A DNA stretch of 64,000 nt from Trichuris trichiura. Its lineage: Eukaryota > Nematoda > Enoplea > Trichinellida > Trichuridae. Below, piece by piece: positions 31,524-41,586 of the stretch (positions are counted from its first letter, which is position 1; each line of letters starts with the position of its first letter). The stretch spans positions 2,914,001 to 2,978,000 of the forward strand of contig JBAJFE010000026.1 in the NCBI GenBank assembly GCA_037903355.1. Direction: 5' to 3'. Both the position numbers and the translations under genes were made by a program. A model generated the notes under the pieces. It was not told the DNA's origin. It searched no databases and saw nothing but the letters and a program-made list of their open reading frames with translations.

Positions 31524-32800
31524 AGTAGAACCTCGATTATCCGGACTAAACGGGGATTTTGGGGATAGTCTGGATAATCGATTACCTCTCTTTGTTTTTA
31601 CTACGTGTACTTTAAAATTCGTTTTCTTAAACATGATTTTAAGTGTACAACAAGCTATTATTATAGGCTAAAAGTCGAGATTACATGAAAACTACAGTAT
31701 TAAAGATCCGTTACGGGCGCTTTTTACAAAGCTGTCATCGCTTTTTGACAGTTAAGTCAAGAATATTTTTAAACAGAGCAACCTGTTTGAATCGCATTCT
31801 CTTTTTCTTTTAAGCCCGCTAGGGCAACTTCCAAGCACTAAAAAGCCTTAGTATGCGAGGGCCACACGTATTCTTCGACCTAATCATCAATTTTTTCTTT
31901 CTTTACACTTTTTGATAGTGATTGAACAATTCTCAGTGTCGTTCAGCATCTGAAATTCCAAATCTTTGTTATAACATGGTAACCACATTTTGACATCAGG
32001 ATTGTCCCATTCGCTAAATACTGAGAAGGCTTTGAGCGCCTTCAGGATATATGCTATTTCATTCGTTACTCTTTTTGCAGTAGTCTTCATCCTTTCATGG
32101 GCAACTGTATTTCATGAGCTTCTCAATCTTGACTGTTCTGTAGAAGACCAACCCCCTGCATTATCGTACATAACAGTTCTTCGAAATTCTAGCTGCTCTT
32201 TTCTTACAAAAGGCCATGAAATATTTTGCATTGTTACTTTCTGACAACAAAAGCTGATGGAGGAGCTATTGTCGATAGAAGCATCTCAGACTTTCACCTG
32301 TAGCTTAATTCTGTCGATTGAACTGAGGAAGTAAAGGTTAAGCGGAAGAAAGTGCAGAAGTGCAAGTCTATCAATTCTGTTGAAGCATACTGCAGTTGAC
32401 TGCGAGGGTCGTCGCTTATGATTTACTAGCAACTTACCTTTTTCATGTTTTAGAACTTGTACGCAGTTTAAAAAGTTTTGACCCCCTGCTGATCTGAGTA
32501 ATCAGTGTTCTGCTGTACTTCAACGCACTAATCATCTTACAGAATTTCTTGAACGCCGGCAGCATCATTCCTTTTACGTCAAAATGATGCAATTTCTTTG
32601 TATGAAGATAGTACGCTTGTTTTCGAACAAGCGTGCAGTCGATACCTATCATTAACAGCAAGCGTGTTTTCAATCCGACTGTCCCCTTTCCGTGCAGTTA
32701 AACTGATTTTTCTTTGCGTACGGGAAGGAATTGCTTTAAATCTCACTAAGGCTTCTTCATGGAGCACCAATGGGTAGCTCGCCTTTGCAGAAGTCTTAAT
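31524..32800 (-). mobile_element. Tigger-type remnant, left end and decayed transposase
   Basis: Left end at 31524: CAGTAGAACCTCGATTATCC, a classic Tigger terminus, with an internal echo GATAATCGATTACC at 31573. To its right, minus-strand fragments follow the transposase order backwards: SVFSEWDNPDVKMWLP and FQMLNDTE (C-terminus, 31930-32030), RVTNEIAYILKALKA (32070) and LHFLPLNLYFLSSID (about 32350), a decayed LPPN.TS..QP.D box. Further fragments to about 32770 (VKGMMLPAFKKF) may be the DDE core. The right end was not found. Confidence 0.6.
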
Positions 32801-33509
32801 TGAATATCCTAAGGAATAATGTTTTTACTGGCATCTATAATGATCATATCTTTTCTAAGCAGATATCAAGGTCATTCAACATCATTACCATGGGAAAACA
32901 GAACGTTCTTCGAGCATTGGAATGGTCATTTTTCTGAAAGAATGAAACTATATCGAAAGAAAATAACAGAATCTCCTTCACTAATGCATTATTTATTAAA
33001 CAAGGCAATAACCAGTTACTTTCTTCTTTAACATTTTCACATTGAAAAATTTATACCAGCTCGAAGTGAGTCCATATAGCGTTTCCACGGTAGCCGACGG
33101 CGCCCAGGTAGCGTTGGCACGTCTATGAAGAGGTAGTATTCAAAACAGTTGTAATGGATAACATTTCTTATGAAAAGCATATGTACATTTCTGTAAAGTA
33201 AAAAGAAACTTTAAACCCGTTACGTTGGCTCAATTGAAGTGTGAATATTGATTGTTTTTTATTCTCACATTTGTATCAGGTTAACTTTGTCTTTATTATC
33301 CAAGGTTGTATCTTTTGGAAAGACTTTGTCTCCAACGTTTAACGAGCGAATTGATTCCGTTTCGATAAAAACTGGGAGATCGAGAGATCATGAACTGCTG
33401 GAAATCATTCTCCAAGTAGCACTGATTTGTATTAACTTTCTACTGTATTGAAGTCTCGAAAGCCTTGAAAAAAGATAGTGAGTACGTGAACAGATCAGAG
33501 AATTAAGTA

Positions 33510-33594
33510 CAGTTGAATCCCCTTAAGTTGACTACCCAACAGACTGGGAAAAATTGGGCAACATAGGAGATGGTCAATGTGTGGAACCTGTGGG
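33510..33594. mobile_element. Tiny Tigger-derived MITE
   Basis: Begins after TA (33508-33509) with CAGTTGAATCCCCTTAAGTT and ends near GGTCAATGTGTGGAACCTGT, whose complement resembles the start. About 85 bp, non-coding. It has the same terminal type as the Tigger element at 1-1492. Confidence 0.5.
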
Positions 33595-33625
33595 TATAAG
33601 TGCCTCGGCTGAATAGATTGCAGTT

Positions 33626-33842
33626 GAACCACCGTAAGTTGTCCATTCAACGGACTGGTCAACTTACAGTGAACAAACTAGCATTGCGTCCGTATACCAC
33701 GTCACGGCTAAAGCGGTCAACTTCCCACTTATGGAAAATGTTCTTGCGCTTATTAACGTGCGGACAAACCAACTGGTCAAAATTCGGTCAACTTAGGGAG
33801 GTGGTGGCCATATAGGAGTGATCAACTTAAGTGGTTCAACCG
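33626..33842. mobile_element. Tigger-derived MITE
   Basis: Left end CAGTTGAACCACCGTAAGTT; right end CAACTTAAGTGGTTCAACCG before TA. About 217 bp. Its interior (AACAAACTAGCATTGCGTCC ... ACCACGTCACGGCTAAAGCG ... CAAAATTCGGTCAACTTAGG) is nearly the same as 1306-1455 in the left-edge Tigger element, so it is a deletion product of that family. Confidence 0.75.
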
Positions 33843-33879
33843 TAGACAACGGAGAACACCTACTCCCTTAGTGCTCAGC

Positions 33880-34570
33880 CTGTGCAGCATCTTTGGTGAA
33901 ACGTGCAACAGCGCATCGTTGTGCAGAAGAATCTCATTTTGCCGATTGATTAATCTCGATCCCGCTTTGATAACTTCTGCACTGCAACTTGTAGCTTATG
34001 AAAGCATACTTCTGAAGTAATGACCAGCCCAGTTTCGATGAAATTGTAATATAGCATGTCCATGCTACGCCACAAAGCAGACACTTAGCCTTAAGGATGG
34101 ACATCCGGTTTGCCAAGGTTCCTGGTGAGTCGTGCATGTCCATCCACACAGTTGAGCGCTTCCCGTTATTGTGCAAAGATTACTTTTCATCGTAGGTAAA
34201 AACCTGGTCAAACTTGCTGATTACTGCGACTTGGACAGTTTGTGGGGATGGACTTCAATAATTCTGTTATCTTTCCTGTTTGGGGAAACTCCTTCCGGCC
34301 ATTTGATAAGACACTGAGTCGGGATGCCAATTTCCTTGCGTTGTTTGATAGATTTTCTTCAACCGCCTTATTTAACACTAGGTTATATACTGACGGTTTC
34401 TGGTTGCTGCTACAGTTTTCTCCAATGTTCGTGCTGTCATTGCGAAACCTTTTATATCATTGAAAAGCTGTTGCCCGTAAGACATTTTCCTACCCCAGCG
34501 ATCAATAATATTTCGGTAGGCCTGCGTCGCGCCCGCCTAACCGTTGAATTCGTTAAGCAAAAGTAACTGG
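33880..34570 (-). pseudogene. Tc1/mariner-type transposase fragment (third mariner family member)
   Basis: Minus strand: VFTYDEK then a stop, KRSTVWMDMHDSPGTLANRMS (34160-34100), KAKCLLCGVAWTCYI (34095-34050) and LLQKYAFISYKLQCRSYQ. The pattern TYDEKW.L..N..R...W......P......L....K.LL.VWW...G is the centre of mariner-like transposases, with the first catalytic Asp in YDEK. To the right ENLSNNARKLASRLSV (about 34350) is the HTH part, in another frame. Ends not found; a stop directly after DEK shows decay. It is not the same subfamily as the copies at 8.8 and 59.5 kb. Confidence 0.7.
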
Positions 34571-35362
34571 AACTTGTGACTTTTTATTTCACTTTCGAAG
34601 AGCTCCCAAACAATAATAGCTTAAACTAGCGTAGTGAAAGTAAGCAAACAGAGAGTAGAAAATCGGTACTATCGTGATATTCTAACGCAGAAGAACAACA
34701 GTTTTCAGAAACAATAATATTGCTACGTCAATCAGTATACTACGGCTGACTTTGAATTCAGTTGGACCGACCTAACATACAGTAATACCCTAAAATTCTC
34801 GTAGGTTGCGCTTCTAAGCCCCGTGAAGTTTGAACGAACAAGTAACAAAAGCCTATAAGGGTTAACGCAAGTTAATGCTTTATTGAACCGCCCAAATACA
34901 GGCTTAAAGAGCTATTTTATTCTGCATCGGGAGGCTCTAGTGTAAAACTTCAGCAGGGCTTTCAGGGTATTCAGCTCCCCGTCATTAGCGCAAGTACCTG
35001 AATACTTAGACGAATATGTACTCTGACGACTGGGTGCAGGATATCCTGAAAGTTTTCCATTCCGTTTTGCCGATGAGGAATAGAACGGCTGTTCGGATGT
35101 GTACCTGTGCAGTTCGGCTGCTCGAAGGCCATTTCAAACAAACAACGTTTAACTTGTGTTTCACATTACAATTAGAGAAGCAGTAAAAACGGATACAGTA
35201 GGTAGAACATTATTTGGTTCTAGTCTCGTTTCATCCCAACAGGAAAATTCTCGTAGCTGACTGACAACCCGATTAAAAAACTCCATATGAGCAATGGCTG
35301 TCAGTCGGTGCTGCGGGAATTTTCCGGGTGGGATAGAGCAGGAATAAAATTCATTACTTTTA

Positions 35363-35363
<1 letters not shown>

Positions 35364-35424
<61 letters not shown>
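35364..35424. repeat. (ATT)n microsatellite
   Basis: About twenty uninterrupted ATT units. The poly-Leu/Ile reading frame through it is an artefact. Confidence 0.97.
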
Positions 35425-35425
<1 letters not shown>

Positions 35426-35865
35426 ATTTTGACAAATTACAGGTAAAAATATTGCACAGAACTTACTGGTCACAAAAAATGCATGGCATATATCTGCTCT
35501 CTTTTTACAATAATTTCCCCTTCCTCTCCTATTTTCATTACTCTTTTTTCTTTAGATTCCCTTGTTAGCTGTTAGTTCCCCTTCTACTTTCATTCAATTA
35601 ATAAATCACGTTTAATATTTTTCAGTCAATTGCTTTCTTAAAACTTTCCAAATTAAAAGACCCGCCCTACTTCACAATCAGTTTTCGTAGTATTGCTGGG
35701 ATAGGCGACGGCAGTCTAGTAGCGATTAGTGCATCTGTAAAAAAATATACTACTGCAGTATTCCAAAAGTTTCTTCAAACAAAGCAATAAGTTCAAAAGT
35801 AACATTTCAGAGTAAACGTACGAGCACAAACAGGTATCTGCACTTTACATCTTACCTTATTTCAG

Positions 35866-36053
35866 TTAAGAAAGCAAGAGCCCCTGAGATGGTCGATTTA
35901 GTCTTTGCCGACGGCGTCATTATGCCCCTGCATTCTGAGTTACGACAGGTTGAAACAGAATTCATTATAAACGGATACACTAAAAGACTCGTAAAATCTG
36001 TCATACAGCGCAATGTGAACGAACAAATTATCCACAGCTTTCCGTACCAATAA
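35866..36053 (+). CDS. Terminal exon of an unidentified plus-strand gene
   Basis: After a strong acceptor (CCTTATTTCAG) the frame reads KKARAPEMVDLVFADGV, MPLHSELRQVETEFII, NGYTKRLVKSVIQRNV and ends HSFPYQ-TAA. AATAAA overlaps the stop codon (36049-36054), giving a ready polyadenylation signal. Splice site, stop and composition support a true 3' exon. An upstream candidate at about 35690-35745 (FRSIAGIGDGSLVAIS) has a different phase. No family recognised. It converges with, and slightly overlaps, a minus-strand frame ending at 36028. Confidence 0.45.
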
Positions 36054-36277
36054 AATTATTCTGTTTTTTCAGCTCTATTACTATGGTGGAGCAAAAAAGT
36101 AGGCTACAACCATTCTTTAAACTTCTCCGTCCGTTTAAAATTTCAACCGTTCTCCATCCATCCGTGAGGGGTAACAAAATCGAAGTTTTCTTTGCTACCC
36201 CACATACAACGATTTCTGCATAGGAAAAACGACCAGCAGTACTTCCAGGTTTTGTGAACTCATAATAATACTGGACC
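36028..36277 (-). CDS. Candidate terminal exon, unidentified minus-strand gene
   Basis: Minus strand after TTTTTGTGAG. Reads VQYYYEFTKPGSTAGRF, SYAEIVVCGVAKKTSILL, LTDGWRTVEILNGRRS and ends FIGTESCG-TAA. It probably belongs with the exon at 36803-36950 on the same strand. A donor-like ACG/gttgaa near 36176 could end it earlier. Not recognised; overlap with the plus-strand exon at 36028-36053 means one of the two ends may be misjudged. Confidence 0.4.
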
Positions 36278-36802
36278 CTCACAAAAAATGCAGAAGAGTG
36301 ATTCAATGAATCGAGTATCAGGCTCCATGGGCAATTTCAACCCAGGATTAGGAAAAGATTTGTACGATCATCGAAGGTGCTAGCATTGTTCATTCGACTC
36401 AACCTACATTTTGTCGTGATAGCCGTTTATATGGGAGAGACATTAAGGGGGCCTTATTTGTAAAGTATAATGATGCCATCAATCGCGAAAGGGTTTAGTG
36501 GTCAGAGACTTATGGGGTGAATTTATCAATAAACCTTGACAACTTCGCGCTACACCAAGCTAATCTCTCCTGTTTTTTCCATGCCTAATATGTACCCTTA
36601 CTGTATTAAAGACATCCACCTTGCTGACAACTGGACTATAGCGTTCCCAATACTTCAAAAACTGTTAACATTGTTATTCTGTTTTCATTCCTAGTATTGG
36701 TAACTGCCCGTTCGTTGGTATGGCTTTCGTTCAGTTTAGTTACAATTAAAGAGAAACAAGAGAAGCTGTGAAGAAAATCCAAACAAGTGAAACATTACTG
36801 AC

Positions 36803-36950
36803 CTGTTACAAGACTTCTAATCTTCTGCCAGAAATGAATCCCTGTTTTAGCTAGTACAACGTGCTCATTTGCTGGATGCTCAGTACGTATGTGAGACGAG
36901 TAAAGGTCAGACGTCCCAAACGCCAAGCTGTAATATTCACCAAGCGACAC
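36803..36950 (-). CDS. Internal exon, unidentified minus-strand gene
   Basis: Bounded by acceptor CCTATCTTTCAG and donor ACAG/gtcagt, open throughout 148 bp: VSLGEYYSLAFGTSDLY, SSHIRTEHPANEHVVLA, TGIHFWQKIRSLVT. Good splice sites and strongly protein-like sequence make this a likely real exon. Family unknown. Between this and the candidate terminal exon lies a weaker 51-bp candidate (36602-36652, YWERYSPVVSKVDVFN) whose phase does not fit. Confidence 0.5.
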
Positions 36951-36999
36951 CTGAAAGATAGGAAGAGCTATGGAAGCAAAACTGTAAATATAATATTAA

Positions 37000-38300
37000 T
37001 ATTTTCTAGTAGGTTTTATTGACTTCTCCATTCTTCGGTAGAATGGCCGTCGATTTTGTTACTGTCATTTGCTTTTCGAATATATTTTTCCATGTTGAAG
37101 TGAATTAGTATCTCTGTGGAACTTCATGGCTTCTTGCGAGGCAACCCGTTTGTTTACTGGTAAACTTTGTTACCGTTCTGTGGAGGTCCAATCTTGTCTT
37201 TCACGTTTTTTTACAGCAGAATTCGAGGTAAACATTAAATTTCTTTAATCTGGTGAATTTAAAATACCTGTTTCAAGTTCACCATTCGAAATCTTAAAGC
37301 AGTGGCTTTAAATGGGGTGCTTCAAAAGTAAGTAAGCAGAGTAAATTTAAACTGACCACCTTAAGTTAAAGTACGGAGTCTGAAGCGAACATTTCAAAGT
37401 CAGGCGGCGTAAGGTAACTGCATGAGAGTAAGTATTCAGAAGTTTGAATCTACCGCTTTAAAATTGAGGCAAGGGAGGAGTAGCCACGTTAAACCTCTTC
37501 CAACTATCCGCTCTAAACTGACCATTCAGGAGTTCGAAGCGCGAACATTTTAAATATAAGGTCAGACAGTTCAAAGCAGTGTTTCCATAAACCAGTTACC
37601 AAGCAGACAGTGGAGTGGGCAGTGGAGCGTGAAAGTGGATGATGGATTTAGCACGGGTGAATGGGTTTTAAGAGATTAACATCTTTCGCAACTTTCCCAA
37701 GAACATCTGCGTGCTTTTGGGAAAGTTGCAAAAGTTGTGAGTGGAAGCTTTCTTGAGAACCGTAGGCACAGGATAGCGTAGAATGCAGACGAGTAAGTCA
37801 TGCTAACGCGAACAGCAGGCGCCAGTATTTGAGTATGGAAATCGCATGGTTGATTGTTAGTCGGTTGTTTAGGCCAAGTTTTTTGTAATAGCACGTCCGT
37901 ACCACCTCTACACCTTTCTCCGCTGATCTTTCCGGTAGTCAGGGGACTTCTCCCCCTCCCCCATTGGCTCAAGAGTCTTTGGCTGACTTATTCGACGTTT
38001 CTTAAGGTCAAGCTCTACTTAAGCCGCTTGTGTGAACGCTTAGAATTGTTTCTGACATAGCTCAACTGCTGCATCATTAGTCTTTCTTTTTGGGGCTGTT
38101 ATTAGGTAGAAAGTAGGTTCGTTGAATGCGAAATTAACTGTGTGCGAATTGTGTGAAAGTTGTCCATTTGATTCTTTGACAACTTTACACCCTCAATTAT
38201 TCCGCTAACCTACCATTTACTCCGAGGGGCTATTATTTCAGTATTCCATTCCCTGAGTACAGATGAAGATGGTATGCTTTTGTATTTCCAATAATTTCCC
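37000..38300. other. No recognised gene; weak local duplication
   Basis: 37340-37410 and 37510-37570 share TAAACTGACCA and GAAGCG(C)GAACATTT in the same order, an old tandem duplication of about 170 bp. At 37676-37735 GCAACTTTCCCAAGAA is followed by TTTGGGAAAGTTGC, a perfect-looking hairpin. No exon recognised. Confidence 0.35.
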
Positions 38301-38321
38301 TGCATCTACATCCTAATCGAG

Positions 38322-38540
38322 CTACCAAGTCGCTTCTTCAAAAACAAGCCAGACCTTCCAGCATTTACTTGCAACCCCCTTGGTTTCAAGATCTTCTAGA
38401 GCTAAGTCGATTCCGAAATCTAGAGCAGCCTTGAGAATCACAAGTCTAAAAGACTTTTCCGAACCTATGGGCATTCCTCTCGAAAGTACAGCCTTGCTGA
38501 AGTTGTATTTCTTCAACTCTTTGCATTGAAAGCTATTATC
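38322..38540 (-). CDS. Candidate exon, unidentified
   Basis: Minus strand after acceptor GACAATTCAG: FQCKELKKYNFSKAVLS, GMPIGSEKSFRLVILK, AALDFGIDLALEDLETK, then either a donor (GTTGCAA/gtaaat or GGAAG/gtctgg) or a stop at 38322. The composition is convincing, but no domain is recognised. May form one gene with the stretches at 38.78-39.02 and 39.21-39.52 kb. Confidence 0.4.
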   Translation of the reverse strand, partial: DNSFQCKELKKYNFSKAVLSRGMPIGSEKSFRLVILKAALDFGIDLALEDLETKGVASKCWKVWLVFEEATW

Positions 38541-38776
38541 CTGAATTGTCAATTCATCAGGCGATTATCGCAATGTGCGCTCGAAGTTCTTATGATATTT
38601 CGTTATGGAAAAGACCCAAGAATTGGGCGTTACACTGAAGACAACATTAAAGGCGATGTACAAGCGACTCAAACCAATGCGATTTGGTGGTAAGTGAACT
38701 TCAAAATGAGGTAGCAAAAGGTTAGCACCTTCAACGTGCTCTTCGCAATCGACTGAGCGGTCTGTTGTTTAACAAT

Positions 38777-39022
38777 TTACTTTTTGATTTTGTTCACCGG
38801 TGCAATGACCAACTGCAGTGAGCAACTCAAACAGTCGCTGGGGCATTTCTTGCGACCAAATACTGCTGACGGGTCACGCAATGAACTGCTAATACACTCG
38901 GAACGAACTCCTTCAAATGCCCAATAAATCCACGGTGGTTTTCCACTATCAGTGGGAGCACTATCGCTCAGTGATAAGGCAGCTAGCGATAGAACCTCTG
39001 ATCTTAGGCACTTTCTGCACAC
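38777..39022 (-). CDS. Weak exon candidate
   Basis: Minus-strand open stretch with CRKCLRSEVLSLAALSLS and SGKPPWIYWAFEGVRSE, possible acceptor AGTGTGCAG. Only composition and a possible splice site support it. Confidence 0.2.
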   Translation of the reverse strand: MCRKCLRSEVLSLAALSLSDSAPTDSGKPPWIYWAFEGVRSECISSSLRDPSAVFGRKKCPSDCLSCSLQLVIAPVNKIKK

Positions 39023-39208
39023 TTTGCTTCCTCAGTCAGTTTACGCATTTAAGTTGCTTCTGCAAGTTCTGAGTGCGCAGTTTTCTACAAACAGTGCCTG
39101 TAATTTTGACCTTTAGTTTCTCTTGGATACCTGGACTTTAGTTGATCAGTTGCACTACAGAAAGCCTTTCGAAACATGATTGCTGGCACGACTACATAGT
39201 GACAAGTA

Positions 39209-39524
39209 TTACACAAGGCTTGTTGGGCTGCTACCAGAACCTTTCTTCGTTTTAACAAAAGCAACTGCCGTGAAGAGCATTTTCAGGGTACATGACGAAA
39301 ATCCAATGAAAATGCTGCGGTATGAAGGAAACTGACCGAAGCTTTTTGGGAGCAAAGGTGATGTCCAGCTGAATGATGCCCACACAGCGAAAACAAAAGC
39401 GATTGTGGTTCTCGAGAATTTTGAATCTCTTGTTTGACAGCAAGGACTCATTCTCACATTTAATGTTATGGAGCATTATGAACACTTCCTCGCAACGTTT
39501 GCCAGGTAGATACAAGTTGCACAC
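39209..39524 (-). CDS. Candidate exon, unidentified
   Basis: Minus strand after acceptor GGAAATGTCAG: VCNLYLPGKRCEEVFIM, LHNIKCENESLLSNKRF, KILENHNRFCFRCVGII, QLDITFAPKKL. Cysteine-rich and protein-like, with a stop far downstream (39252). Not recognised; could be host or an unfamiliar transposase. Confidence 0.33.
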
Positions 39525-39675
39525 CTGACATTTCCGTTACTCAACTTTACTAAATAAAAATGAAAGGCAGATAAAAAGTCTTCACGCATAAGACTACAGA
39601 ATATGAGTATCTAAGCGTATATCTGCATACTGCATCTACAAACTGAAGCGACTGACTGACCTTCTTCTTTTATAT

Positions 39676-39701
39676 ACTATATATATATATATATATATAT
39701 A
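39676..39701. repeat. (AT)n microsatellite
   Basis: About thirteen AT units directly at the left end of family-A copy 4, possibly grown from its TA target site. Confidence 0.9.
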
Positions 39702-40853
39702 GGGGGCCCATGACTTACGGTGCATTTTGTTGCAAGCGTTCCATCTTAAATCGAAACACATCGTCAATGCATTTAATGCCAAACCGGATCGCGAAAGCGG
39801 TGGCTTGCTATTAGCAGTTTTCCCGTTGGTCTCTGTTTGCCACACATTGGTTCAGTGCCATCACTGACATACATTTAGCTTTAAGCTAATGCTAAAGATG
39901 AAGTTGAACTGCATTGTACTGAAGCGCTTTCAGCATAGGCAACGAGAACTGCCACGGTGAAAGATGCTCGCGACGAAATGGATATGACGAACTATAATGA
40001 ATCTTTTACAACACGCCCGTGAGAGAAGGGAGCTGACTGAAGGTTAACACAACGAAAACTGAGGGAGGTTTTGTGAGCAATAAATTAGAACCTGCGCCAG
40101 CCGTCATTTTCCTTTCTTGTCGGGACCCCTTCCCTGGTGTAAGAAAATATCCGGCGACTTTAGATAAGCATGCGAGTTCTCAGCCACGGGATAGAGTATC
40201 AGTTTTATGCAAATTACTGTCTCTGTCGCGTGAAACCAACACAGCCGAGGGGCACGGTTTAGTTGACGTTTCGGCAGACAACCCTTACTGAAGTTTAAAA
40301 CCGCTTGAATGTGAAACGTTCATGCAGCTTTTCTTAACGGAATTAAACTCTTGAATCAGCTGACACTTGAGAGAAATAATGTTGTACAAGATTGCTTTAT
40401 AGTACAATAATTCTATTCTGGAGTTAATAACATATAACTGTGTATATGGCAACTACATTAATGTATATGCACATACAAGAGCTGACTGACCCGATCGGTG
40501 TACCTAACTGATACCTGCAAAAAGATAATAATATTTTAGCGACAACCTGATGAAATTCTTTCTCTGCTCAACTCAATGATAGCTGGATGAAGGCATCCCT
40601 GTGATGATTGGTACCTACCAGGAGTAGATTGCGTCAGGAAGACACCAAGTTTTGTTTCTATACTTTCCTGTGTTCGACTGCGCAATTCATTTTAACTAGC
40701 GAAAGCACTTGGATCTGGCGGTCAGCTTTCACAAATATCTCGTTATAGCTGTCTGCTATACGTACTTACATGGGCGTAAGAAAATACAAATTTCGAAGCG
40801 AATATGTTCCGATATCGAATCTATCGTAAGTGACGGCCTTCTGTATTAACTGT
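39702..40853 (-). mobile_element. Short TIR element, family A, copy 4 (both ends)
   Basis: Left end AGGGGGCCCATGACTTACGG; right end ATCGTAAGTGACGGCCTTCTG before TA: imperfect terminal inverted repeat around TGACTTACG. About 1.15 kb, no coding capacity. It is the best guide to the intact element and shows how copy 2 was split: the junction lies near GCTATACGTACTTACATGGG (40766). Confidence 0.7.
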
Positions 40854-40939
40854 TGACTCGCCGTAACAGGAAGTTGGAACAGGAATGAAAAACTGTAAAC
40901 GGATTTGTTCGAAAATGAGATATCTTAATAGTTGTTTAT

Positions 40940-41460
40940 GTTTGCATTATAGCAGATTACGGCGTATTCTTTTTTGTTGAAGCACTAGTGGGGTGGAAAA
41001 GTAGACCTTTAGGACCTCTAGTTCTACCCCATTTTCAGTATGATAAATCGAAATAAGCGTCAGCAGAAATGTGAAGTTTTGCTTATAGGGTTTGCTGTCT
41101 TTTTTTTCCAGTTCATTCTTTGGGCTCAGTGTGATTTCTTGTCTATATTTTTTGTTTTCATCATTTTTGTTCCATAATGTTCTTTTTCTCCTCATGTCCA
41201 TTGGTAGATTTTATTCTGAAGAAATTGTTTTTTCACATAGCTCGACGTTGTCCCATTCTATTTCGGAATAGTGATTTCCCGTGTACCCTATCGGTAAAAT
41301 CTTCGCTCGTCTTTGCCTCTGACCTTCTAACGTAAATGCTCCCGCTCCTTAGTGCTGGCGGCAGTACGAATTTCCCTGAACGATTTCTAGCAAGTAAAGT
41401 TGAGCGAGCGAAGTTTTCATTTTTATTAATAACAGTTACACCTGTGCTCATCCTTCGCTA
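40940..41460 (-). repeat. Unexplained low-GC stretch left of Penelope element 2
   Basis: Contains TTTTTGTTTTCATCATTTTTGTTCC and poly-T words like those in the Penelope 3' region at 41870-41990. It may be part of an older Penelope insertion; no RT motif is visible. Confidence 0.2.
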
Positions 41461-41586
41461 TACAATAACAGACTGAATATTTTCAATGCGAATACGCCCT
41501 TTCAAAAGGACAAGATTGTTGGCTGCTGGGACGGGATTAAACAGCACAGGTACCTTAAAATGTGGCTTCTTGGTATAGGACTGTAA

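Noticed and set aside
35287..35568. Open frame with a poly-Leu run
   Set aside because: Translation of the (ATT)n repeat; no other coding support.
36602..36652. Possible 51-bp minus-strand exon (YWERYSPVVSKVDVFN)
   Set aside because: The acceptor lacks a pyrimidine tract and its phase does not join the exon at 36803-36950.
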